Below the pieces are notes generated by a model, which saw nothing but the letters and a program-made list of their open reading frames with translations, had not been told where the DNA came from and made no database searches. The position numbers and the translations under genes were made by a program. This document shows, piece after piece, positions 52,519-59,012 of a stretch of DNA of 64,000 nucleotides. The DNA comes from Fusobacterium perfoetens. GTDB taxonomy: Bacteria > Fusobacteriota > Fusobacteriia > Fusobacteriales > Fusobacteriaceae. The number at the start of each line of letters is the position of its first letter. Position 1 is the stretch's first letter. Location of the stretch: positions 106,509 to 170,508 of the forward strand of contig NZ_JADYUD010000004.1 of the NCBI RefSeq assembly GCF_021531595.1, written 5' to 3'.

Positions 52519-53419
52519 AACAGCAAAAAACAGCCTATCTGCAAAAGTAGGCGGACAAGTAGCAGAGAAAAAAAGAACAATCTTTGATGTAATAGAAGCA
52601 GGGAAAGAACAATTTGCAGCAGCTCTTCCAAAACATTTAAGTAGCGAAAGATTTACAAGAATAGCAATTACTTGTGTAAGACAAAATCCAAAACTTGCTG
52701 AATGTTCAGTGCCAAGTTTATTAGGAAGTTTAATGACAGTTGCACAACTTGGACTTGAGCCAGGTGTCTTAGGACAATGCTATTTAATACCTTTTAAAAA
52801 CACAAAACTTGGAACTACAGAATGTCAGTTACAGCTTGGATACAAAGGTATGATTGAACTACTTAGAAGAACAGGACAATTAAGTGATATATATGCTTAC
52901 CCTGTATATTCAAATGATGAATTTACTATTGAGTATGGATTGGAAAGAAAGTTGACACATAAACCTGCTTTTAATAATCCTCAAGGCAGAGGTCTTATTG
53001 TTGGATTCTATTCTGTAGCAATCCTTAAAGATGGAACAAGAGCCTTTGAATATATGACATCTGAGGAAGTAAAAGCACATGAAGAAAAATACAGAAAAGG
53101 TAAATTTAAAAATGATATTTGGGTAAAAAATTATGAAGAAATGGCAATGAAAACAGTTACTAAGAAAATGTTAAAATGGTTGCCAATCTCAGTTGAAATG
53201 ATAGAGAACTTAAGAAAAGACAATGGAACTTTTGAAATTAATAAAGAAACTAAAGAAGTTGTACAAGCTGAAACTACTGAAATGAATGTCTTTGAAGATG
53301 CAGAAGTGATTGATGAAAGTACAGGAGAAATCTTAAAAGAAGAAAATACAGCAGAAGTCAATCAAGAAAATACAAGTACAGTTGATGAAATAGTAGGTTT
53401 ATTTAACGACCAACAATAA
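52505..53419 (+). CDS. recT: RecT single-strand annealing protein
   Basis: The protein has 304 aa. RFTRIAITCVRQNPKLAECS, SLLGSLMTVAQLGLEPG, YLIPF and QLQLGYKGMIELLRRTG are the conserved RecT core. The C-terminal ~60 residues are acidic linker. The ATG at 52505 was preferred over 52499, because AGGAGG ends eight nucleotides before it. It anneals single strands produced by the YqaJ nuclease. Confidence 0.95.
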   Translation: MSETKTAKNSLSAKVGGQVAEKKRTIFDVIEAGKEQFAAALPKHLSSERFTRIAITCVRQNPKLAECSVPSLLGSLMTVAQLGLEPGVLGQCYLIPFKNTKLGTTECQLQLGYKGMIELLRRTGQLSDIYAYPVYSNDEFTIEYGLERKLTHKPAFNNPQGRGLIVGFYSVAILKDGTRAFEYMTSEEVKAHEEKYRKGKFKNDIWVKNYEEMAMKTVTKKMLKWLPISVEMIENLRKDNGTFEINKETKEVVQAETTEMNVFEDAEVIDESTGEILKEENTAEVNQENTSTVDEIVGLFNDQQ

Positions 53420-53449
53420 AAAATCTAAAATAAAAGGAGAAAGAAGAAA

Positions 53450-53731
53450 ATGACAAAGTATGAATTTGCTGAACTTTTAATGAAAAATGGTAACTTTAAA
53501 AATGCACAAGAGGCTAGAAGACAAACTAATGTTTTTGTTGAAACTATGAAAGAAGCTCTTGTACAAGAAAAAACTTTAGTTTTTAGAGGACTTGGAATTT
53601 TTGAAATTAAAGAAACTAAAAGAAAAAATTATTTCAATCCAAAAACTGGAGAAAAAATAAAATGCGCTCCTAAGAAATACATAAAATTTAAAACTGGAAA
53701 AGAATTGTCAGAAAAATTAAATAAGAGATAG
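53450..53731 (+). CDS. Phage-encoded HU-like DNA-binding protein
   Basis: The protein has 93 aa. It keeps the HU/IHF plan: N-terminal helices, GLGIFEIKETKRKNYFNPKTGEK with the DNA-inserting beta arm (N-P near residue 64), and KYIKFKTGKELSEKLN. It differs clearly from the host HU at 61,284-61,559. It may bend DNA at att or origin. Confidence 0.9.
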   Translation: MTKYEFAELLMKNGNFKNAQEARRQTNVFVETMKEALVQEKTLVFRGLGIFEIKETKRKNYFNPKTGEKIKCAPKKYIKFKTGKELSEKLNKR

Positions 53732-53792
53732 CAACTACTGGCAATAGCTACTATCTCAAGGTGCTTATAGATTGATAGCCTGTAAGCACCTT
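53725..53792 (+). terminator. Tandem hairpins after the phage HU gene
   Basis: GAGATAG/CTATCTC (53725-53731 with 53751-53757) is followed directly by AAGGTGCTTA/TAAGCACCTT (53758-53767 with 53783-53792) and TTTATTAT. The second is a plausible partial terminator inside the early operon. Confidence 0.65.
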
Positions 53793-53824
53793 TATTATAT
53801 CAGACATAAAGGAGTTTTAAAAAC

Positions 53825-54118
53825 ATGAATTTTAAAGAAGAAAGAGAAAAATTTCTTAAGACCATAAATATTAAATTAGTAGATTTTGATTATAAAAAAA
53901 TAGAAATTTATAAACCTGCTATTGATGATGGATTTATCCTCTCTGCCTTCATTTCAGGAATTGAATATGTAAATTTGAAAAAGGAAGATGGATGTTATTG
54001 TTTTAAATTAGAAGATACTCTTATGGGAGATGTTGTTGGAAACTTTAAATTTTGGGATTGGAAAGAATTTAAAGAAAGAATAAAAATTGTTTTTGAAGGA
54101 GATGAAGATGACCTTTAA
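53825..54118 (+). CDS. Unknown protein, 97 aa
   Basis: AAAGGAGTTTT precedes the ATG. A soluble mixed alpha/beta protein, no family recognised. The next small gene starts inside its end. Confidence 0.55.
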   Translation: MNFKEEREKFLKTINIKLVDFDYKKIEIYKPAIDDGFILSAFISGIEYVNLKKEDGCYCFKLEDTLMGDVVGNFKFWDWKEFKERIKIVFEGDEDDL

Positions 54119-54254
54119 ATATATAATCGTAAAAAGATTGGCAAAGAAGGTTGTAACTATAAAAGATAATTTTGAAGATGCACAAAAATTTGTCCTTAGT
54201 CAAAAAAGAGGAAACCAAAACAAAACTTTTCTGATTTTAAAATGGAGAGTGTAA
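54108..54254 (+). CDS. Small basic protein, 48 aa
   Basis: ATG 54108 overlaps the end of the 97-aa gene, with GAAGGAGATGAAG as its site. It is a basic small protein; no family recognised. Confidence 0.5.
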   Translation: MTFKYIIVKRLAKKVVTIKDNFEDAQKFVLSQKRGNQNKTFLILKWRV

Positions 54255-54257
54255 AAG

Positions 54258-54491
54258 ATGTCATATATGAAAAAATTTTTAAAAGATAGAAAGAAAGTAT
54301 TGAAAAGTTTAGATTTAGAAGAAGCTAAGAAATATTGTTTTAAATATGGAATACCATTACCAAGTACAGAGATATCTTTATTAGCAGGACTTCATAAAGC
54401 TAGATTATACGCAAATGAAATTACAGCAGAAGAAAAAGAAATTTCAAGACAATGGTTAAAAGATAATGGTTTTACAGAAAATATATTTTAG
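54258..54491 (+). CDS. Unknown protein, 77 aa
   Basis: A Lys/Glu-rich helical protein. A GGAGAG site precedes the start within the end of the previous gene. No family recognised. Confidence 0.55.
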   Translation: MSYMKKFLKDRKKVLKSLDLEEAKKYCFKYGIPLPSTEISLLAGLHKARLYANEITAEEKEISRQWLKDNGFTENIF

Positions 54492-54499
54492 GTGGTTGT

Positions 54500-54583
54500 A
54501 TGAAAATAAAAATTAAAAGACAAGGCTCTTTCTTAGTCGGAAGATTGAGTTTGTGGGAAAGGATAAAGAGGTGGTTTAAGTGA
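54500..54583 (+). CDS. Very small basic peptide, 27 aa
   Basis: ATG 54500 follows AGGTGG. The basic sequence ends LWERIKRWFK, an amphipathic helix. Its stop overlaps the GTG start of the next gene by 4 bp. Confidence 0.4.
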   Translation: MKIKIKRQGSFLVGRLSLWERIKRWFK

Positions 54584-54861
54584 ATATTAACGAAATAATA
54601 TTTTGGTTAATAATATTCTTTTGTATAGCTACTAGATGTGGTTTAATAATAGCATTTTATCACGAGTATAAACGCAACTTAAGGTGTAAAATAGAATTAT
54701 ATTCTGTGATAATAACAGTTTTATTGCTTTCAGAATTTTTTATGCTATATATACTTTTTAGTTTTTTAGAGGGTGTTTTTGAGATTGTATCAAATAAAGT
54801 TGAAAATTTTATTGTGTTTATGGAATCAAAAATAAAAAGAATTATAAAAGTATTTTTGTAG
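54580..54861 (+). CDS. Two-pass membrane protein, 93 aa, GTG start
   Basis: GTG at 54580 overlaps the previous stop and has AGAGGTGG upstream. Hydrophobic segments lie at about 5-27 and 44-67. No family recognised. Confidence 0.55.
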   Translation: MNINEIIFWLIIFFCIATRCGLIIAFYHEYKRNLRCKIELYSVIITVLLLSEFFMLYILFSFLEGVFEIVSNKVENFIVFMESKIKRIIKVFL

Positions 54862-54872
54862 AGGTGGAATAA

Positions 54873-55127
54873 ATGTATTTATTAAAAATTTCTCTTAATA
54901 AAAGAAAAATATTATCAAAACAATTAAGCTGTTTTGAAAAAGGAAAATGCAACTCTAATGGAGTAACTTCAACTTCATGTGATTATGAAGAAGAATATTG
55001 TTTTTTATCAAGCAATAAAGAAACACTTGCAAATTTACAAGAAAAATATAGAAAAAGACATGATTATGGAGATAGTTACATTTTAGATTTAAATAATATT
55101 GAAATTAATAGTTATATAGAAATTTAA
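54873..55127 (+). CDS. Unknown protein, 84 aa
   Basis: AGAGGTGG precedes the ATG. It contains three cysteines in the middle (CFEKGKCN, SCDYEEEYC). No family recognised. Confidence 0.5.
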   Translation: MYLLKISLNKRKILSKQLSCFEKGKCNSNGVTSTSCDYEEEYCFLSSNKETLANLQEKYRKRHDYGDSYILDLNNIEINSYIEI

Positions 55128-55140
55128 AGATGTGAGGTAA

Positions 55141-55263
55141 ATAAACTTACTTTGGTTTACTGGTGGATTTCTTGCTGGACTCGGTACTGGTGTTACACTT
55201 ATATGCTGCTTAGTAATTGGTAAAGAAAACGATAAAAGGAGAAATAAATATGTGGAAATGTAA
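55141..55263 (+). CDS. Possible small membrane protein without a standard start codon
   Basis: A 40-codon frame encodes a clear membrane segment (FTGGFLAGLGTGVTLICCLV) and a charged tail. The only codon available at the expected start is ATA at 55141, behind TGAGGT; the frame is closed just upstream. Either ATA is used, or an ATG was lost. Confidence 0.35.
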   Translation: MNLLWFTGGFLAGLGTGVTLICCLVIGKENDKRRNKYVEM

Positions 55264-55471
55264 AAGATGTGGAGAGGAAGTTGTAGCAATAGAAACTATT
55301 AATACAACTACTAACTATGAACTTACCAAGAATCAGAAAAGAAGAAAAATTAAAAATAGAAGTTCTGATAGTTGGGAAGTAGGTTATATATGCAACAATC
55401 CTGATTGTAAAAACAATGAAAAATATTTTGATGTTTTGGAAAATATAGCAGAATGGGAGGAAGATAAATAA
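55250..55471 (+). CDS. Small zinc-binding protein, 73 aa
   Basis: ATG 55250 follows AAAGGAGA. Two cysteine pairs (CKRC near residue 3, CNNPDC near residue 50) suggest one zinc site. It overlaps the next gene at TAATG. Confidence 0.62.
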   Translation: MWKCKRCGEEVVAIETINTTTNYELTKNQKRRKIKNRSSDSWEVGYICNNPDCKNNEKYFDVLENIAEWEEDK

Positions 55472-55815
55472 TGAATTTTGGAAAAGCACTTGAAGAAATG
55501 CAAAATAGAAAATCTGAAATAACTTTTGATGATAAAGTAAAGCTTCTTTTAAATTCAAAATCAGATACAGAAAATAAAGTTAGAATTATAGAGGAACTTG
55601 CAGAACTACAAAAAGAAATTGCTAAGGATTTAAGAAATCACTTAACACCTGAGACAAGAGTAATTGATACCAAAAATATCTTAGAAGAATTTGCTGATGT
55701 GGTTATAGAGTTACATATGTTAAAAGAAATTTATAATATTTCTGATAGTGAGTTAGATAAGGCTATAAATGAAAAAATGGAGAAAAACATGGAGAGATTA
55801 AACTTATATAAATAG
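55471..55815 (+). CDS. MazG-like NTP pyrophosphohydrolase-fold protein
   Basis: The protein has 114 aa. IIEELAELQKEI (about 39-50) and ILEEFADVVIEL (about 71-82) are the metal-binding acidic helices of MazG-type all-alpha pyrophosphatases. Phage versions may clean modified or stress nucleotides. GGGAGGAAG precedes the start. Confidence 0.75.
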   Translation: MNFGKALEEMQNRKSEITFDDKVKLLLNSKSDTENKVRIIEELAELQKEIAKDLRNHLTPETRVIDTKNILEEFADVVIELHMLKEIYNISDSELDKAINEKMEKNMERLNLYK

Positions 55816-55888
55816 TTGTTACTTTTGTAATGATTAGATTTAATAGAAAATTACAGATTATTAAAAATAATATTTAGGAGGGTAAAAT

Positions 55889-55987
55889 ATGAAATGTAAA
55901 GGTATACACAGCTGTGAAAATGAAAGTATAAAAAAACATACCCAAGAAATTTTAAAGAAAACTATTCAGGATATAGATAAAAAATGA
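55889..55987 (+). CDS. Small protein upstream of the integrase, 32 aa
   Basis: ATG 55889 follows TTAGGAGGG. It is a short basic peptide with two cysteines. Its stop overlaps the integrase ATG (ATGA), so it may couple integrase translation; a recombination directionality factor is possible but not shown. Confidence 0.5.
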   Translation: MKCKGIHSCENESIKKHTQEILKKTIQDIDKK

Positions 55988-57357
55988 TTAAGAAAGCATT
56001 AATTATCTTGAGAGTAAGTTCTGAAATGCAAGAAGAAAGAAATTCTCTTGAGGCTCAAGAAGACCAAGCTAAAAATTTTGCCAAAGAAAAAGGGTATGTA
56101 ATATATAAAATAATAAAAGAAGTTGAAAGTGGACTTTATAATAATAGAGCAGGATATAATGAACTTTTAGAAGAAATAAAACTTAAATCCTTTGATGTAT
56201 TAATAGCCTATGAACTAAGCCGTATTTCAAGAACACAATTAGAAATTCATACTACTATAAAAAAACTAAAAGAAAATAAAATTGAATGGCATTTTATTAT
56301 GCAGCCACAACTTGATTCATCATCAGATTTATCTGATTTTCTACTTGGACTATATGGTGGAATGGCTGCACAAGAAAGCAAACAATTAAGTATGAGGTTA
56401 AAAGCAAGATTTAAATATTATGCTAGTCAAGGATATTGTTTAACTTCTCCTCCTTTTGGATATGATTTAAAAGATAAAGTTCTTTATAAAAATGATAAAA
56501 GTTATATTGTTGAAGATATTTTTCATTCATATATAAATGGAGTTACAAAAAATAGATTAGCTAGAAAATATAATAAAACTATTACTACAATTTCACAAAT
56601 TTTAGAAAATATCACTTATGCAGGATATATAAAATATGGTAGATATACTCAAGATAAATCCACAATGAAAATGTATACAAATGAAGAATATGAAATTTAT
56701 AAAGGACTGCATGAACCTATTATCTCTTTAGAAGAATTTAATCTCGTTCAAAAGATTTTAAGAGATAAAAAAATGAGACATATAAAAGGAAGTGAAGATA
56801 CCAGATTTTTGTTTTCATCCCTCCTTGTGTGTGCAGTTTGTAATCGTAAACTTGTTGGTGTGGAACAAGAATGGAAAAGTAAATCAGGAAGTAGGAAATA
56901 TAGAGCTTATAAATGTGCAAGTTTAAAAACACATTTTAGGCAATGCAAAAGTGAAGATTTAGATAATGCAATCTTAGAACAGATAAAAGAATATGCAAAA
57001 AATAATTTTGAGTTCTTAAATATTAATTCTCAAAAAAAGAAAAAAGACTATTCTAAAGAAATAAAAAGATTAGAAGAAAAGAAAAAAAGAATTGCTGAAA
57101 CTTATACAGATGGATTCATTAATAGAGATGAATACAGAAGAAAAATTTATGATATTGATTCAGAATTAAGAGAATTGTATAATTTAAATAAAGAAGAAAT
57201 AAGTGAAGCTACAGTTAATTTAAAGAAAAAATTTATAGAGTATATGGAAAATTTTGATGAGAAAAACAGATTGCAACAAAAGAAGATATTGCAACTAATT
57301 GTAGATAAAGTTATATACTATCCTGATGAAACTTTTGAAATATTTTTAAATGTTTGA
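55984..57357 (+). CDS. Large serine integrase
   Basis: The protein has 457 aa. The N-terminal resolvase domain begins ALIILRVSSEMQEERNSLEAQ, with the catalytic serine at residue 12 or 13, and continues AYELSRISR. The recombinase domain follows, then a zinc ribbon (LVCAVCNRKLVG, YKCAS, QCKSED) and a coiled coil (about 355-430), as in phiC31-type enzymes. It inserts the phage by attP x attB exchange. It lies 32 bp from attR, the usual arrangement. Confidence 0.93.
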   Translation: MIKKALIILRVSSEMQEERNSLEAQEDQAKNFAKEKGYVIYKIIKEVESGLYNNRAGYNELLEEIKLKSFDVLIAYELSRISRTQLEIHTTIKKLKENKIEWHFIMQPQLDSSSDLSDFLLGLYGGMAAQESKQLSMRLKARFKYYASQGYCLTSPPFGYDLKDKVLYKNDKSYIVEDIFHSYINGVTKNRLARKYNKTITTISQILENITYAGYIKYGRYTQDKSTMKMYTNEEYEIYKGLHEPIISLEEFNLVQKILRDKKMRHIKGSEDTRFLFSSLLVCAVCNRKLVGVEQEWKSKSGSRKYRAYKCASLKTHFRQCKSEDLDNAILEQIKEYAKNNFEFLNINSQKKKKDYSKEIKRLEEKKKRIAETYTDGFINRDEYRRKIYDIDSELRELYNLNKEEISEATVNLKKKFIEYMENFDEKNRLQQKKILQLIVDKVIYYPDETFEIFLNV

Positions 57358-57367
57358 TTTTTGTATT

Positions 57368-57457
57368 GTGAGCATAGTATTAATGGCTCTAGCCTTAAGG
57401 TCTTAGCTCACAGTGAGCATACTACTTATAGGGTTAGCCTTAAGAGATTAGCTCACA
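57368..57457. repeat. Two tandem 45-bp att-like units
   Basis: Unit A (57368-57412) and unit B (57413-57457) both start GTGAGCATA and end TTAGCTCACA, with about three quarters identity. Both read as clamp C-termini in the dnaN frame: unit A ends in ALALRS-stop, unit B in GLALRD-stop. GTGAGC and GCTCAC at the ends of each unit form short inverted pairs. Confidence 0.8.
57390..57411. other. attR core
   Basis: Identical over 22 bp to the dnaN 3' end at 23,556-23,577. A third, diverged copy is at 57,435-57,456. Confidence 0.85.
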
Positions 57458-57468
57458 TTAAAAAATAA

Positions 57469-57499
57469 AGCAGCGAGAGAAATCTCTCTGCTTTTTTTA
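57469..57499. terminator. Terminator after attR, diverged copy of the dnaN terminator
   Basis: AGCAG...CTGCT arms with a GAGA/TCTC inner pair and a T-run. It matches the element at 23,589-23,619 in most positions and is probably the original dnaN terminator. Confidence 0.75.
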
Positions 57500-57568
57500 T
57501 TTACTTTTCTTAGAATTTCATGTAAAATAATAAGGCAGTATGAAATTTTAAAATGAGGTGGTTTTTAG

Positions 57569-57628
57569 ATGGACACATATTCCCCGTGGAATATATTACT
57601 GAAAGAAACTAAAAAATTTAATATATAG
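57569..57628 (+). CDS. Putative leader peptide of corA, 19 aa
   Basis: ATG at 57569 follows TGAGGTGG, and the frame closes at TAG 57626-57628, one base before a hairpin. The peptide begins MDTYSPW and ends KKFNI. corA starts 51 bp later. Salmonella corA has a comparable translated leader (corL), which is the basis for the call. Confidence 0.5.
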   Translation: MDTYSPWNILLKETKKFNI

Positions 57629-57672
57629 ACTCTTTATCAACTTTCCATGATAGAGAGTTCTAAAATGGAAGG
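57629..57672 (+). promoter_or_regulatory. Alternative hairpins in the corA leader
   Basis: ACTCTTTATC (57629-57638) pairs with GATAGAGAGT (57649-57658). The loop sequence CTTTCCAT (57641-57648) can instead pair with ATGGAAGG (57665-57672), which is the corA ribosome-binding site. Confidence 0.45.
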
Positions 57673-57679
57673 TGGCTAA

Positions 57680-58651
57680 ATGATTCAAGTTTTTAAAACT
57701 AATCCTATGGATAAATTGGAAAGTATCTATTTCAAAGATAATGAAGAAATAGTAAAAGATGTATCAATATTCAGAGAGAAAAATACATGGATTAATCTTA
57801 CTGACCCTGCTGATGAAGATATTGCAGCTATACAGGAAGCATTTGATATTCCTGTGGAACACTTAAAAGCTGCTTTGGACGAAGAAGAAAAATCTCGTTT
57901 GGAAATAGATGGAGATATCCTCCTTATAATTATAGATGTTCCTATCCATAGTGAGAAAGATAAATGTTCATTCACTACAATACCCCTTGGTATTATAGTT
58001 TTAAAAGATAATATAATTACTGTTACAACAGAAAAGTTTCCTCTTATTGATGAATTTGTAAAAGGAAGAATAAAAGGATTCTTCACATATAAAAAGACAA
58101 GATTTATTCTTCAGCTTCTTTTTAGAAATACATCATACTATCTATATTACCTTAGACAAATAGGGCGTGTAAGTGATGTTGTAGAAAATCGTTTAAAAAA
58201 ATACATGGAAAATGAAGAGCTTATGTTGCTTCTTGAACTTGAGAAAAGTTTGGTTTATTTTACAACTTCTCTTAAATCAAATGAAGCCGTTCTTGATAAA
58301 ATAATGAGAATGCAACTTGTAAAAAAATATCCTGATGACTTAGATCTTCTTGATGATGTGATCATAGATACAAAGCAGGCTATTGAAATGGCAAGTATAT
58401 ACTCAAGTATTTTAAGTGGAACAAGAGATGCTTTCTCTACTGTAATGTCAAATAACCTAAATAATGTTATGAAAAGACTTACTTCTATTACAGTTGTCCT
58501 AGCTATTCCTACTATCATTTCAGGAATATGGGGAATGAATGTTGCTGTTCCTTTTGCTGAAAATCCATTTGGATTTGCTGCTGTAATACTTATATCTATA
58601 CTTTTAAGTATAATCATAACTTATTTATTATCTAAAAATAAAATGTTATAA
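57680..58651 (+). CDS. corA: CorA-type Mg2+/Co2+ channel
   Basis: The protein has 323 aa. A large cytoplasmic N-terminal domain is followed by two membrane helices at the C-terminus. The signature GMN at residues 285-287 forms the selectivity loop. Final residues KNKML are basic, as usual. It is the pentameric magnesium channel of the inner membrane. The start follows GGAAGGTGG. Confidence 0.93.
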   Translation: MIQVFKTNPMDKLESIYFKDNEEIVKDVSIFREKNTWINLTDPADEDIAAIQEAFDIPVEHLKAALDEEEKSRLEIDGDILLIIIDVPIHSEKDKCSFTTIPLGIIVLKDNIITVTTEKFPLIDEFVKGRIKGFFTYKKTRFILQLLFRNTSYYLYYLRQIGRVSDVVENRLKKYMENEELMLLLELEKSLVYFTTSLKSNEAVLDKIMRMQLVKKYPDDLDLLDDVIIDTKQAIEMASIYSSILSGTRDAFSTVMSNNLNNVMKRLTSITVVLAIPTIISGIWGMNVAVPFAENPFGFAAVILISILLSIIITYLLSKNKML

Positions 58652-58660
58652 GTCTATAAA

Positions 58661-58700
58661 AAATCGGTAAACTCAGTTAGAAAACTAAATTTACCGATTT
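58661..58700. terminator. Bidirectional terminator
   Basis: AAATCGGTAAA (58661-58671) pairs with TTTACCGATTT (58690-58700), with T-runs on both strands. It serves corA and the convergent DUF4250 gene. Confidence 0.88.
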
Positions 58701-58707
58701 TATTTTT

Positions 58708-58893
58708 TTATTTTTGAGTAAATTGATTTGTACTTTCATTATAGATATAACCATTTTCTTCAAAATGTTCAATAAGTTCTCCTTTACTTATATCCATATC
58801 ATCACACAAATCATCAAGAGATGAATAAAAATCTCTAAGCTTCATATTAATCATACTGTAAGCAATATTTATATCCATATTTAAAAAATTCAT
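58708..58893 (-). CDS. DUF4250 protein, 61 aa
   Basis: The sequence MINMKLRDFYSSLDDLCDDMDISKGELIEHFEENGYIYNESTNQF matches the short DUF4250 family, common in anaerobes and of unknown function. AAAAGGAGAAG precedes the start. Confidence 0.85.
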   Translation of the reverse strand: MNFLNMDINIAYSMINMKLRDFYSSLDDLCDDMDISKGELIEHFEENGYIYNESTNQFTQK

Positions 58894-58968
58894 ATTTCTC
58901 TCTTCTCCTTTTTAATTTAGATAATTAGCAACTACATTTTAAATTATATAACTTTCTTTGTCAAATAT

Positions 58969-58996
58969 AAAAGCCCTGTATAAAAACAGGGCTTTT
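58969..58996. terminator. Intrinsic terminator
   Basis: AAAAGCCCTG (58969-58978) pairs with CAGGGCTTTT (58987-58996). It ends the leftward EF-G-like gene. Confidence 0.85.
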
Positions 58997-59012
58997 AATA
59001 ATGTATTAATTA

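Larger units (their letters stand above)
23556..57411. mobile_element. Complete-looking temperate podovirus prophage with a DGR
   Basis: Bounded by identical 22-bp repeats at 23,556-23,577 (inside dnaN) and 57,390-57,411. It carries a full set of modules: leftward T7-type virion and lysis genes with a diversity-generating retroelement, a leftward replication module, an immunity switch, a rightward recombination operon and a serine integrase next to the right end. No gene needed for the virion appears broken. There is no phage RNA polymerase, as expected for a temperate relative of the BPP-1 type. Confidence 0.9.

Noticed and set aside
23589..57499. Terminator repeats as the attachment core
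   Set aside because: The two terminator copies are diverged, while the 22-bp dnaN segment is identical at both ends; the core is therefore placed in the latter.
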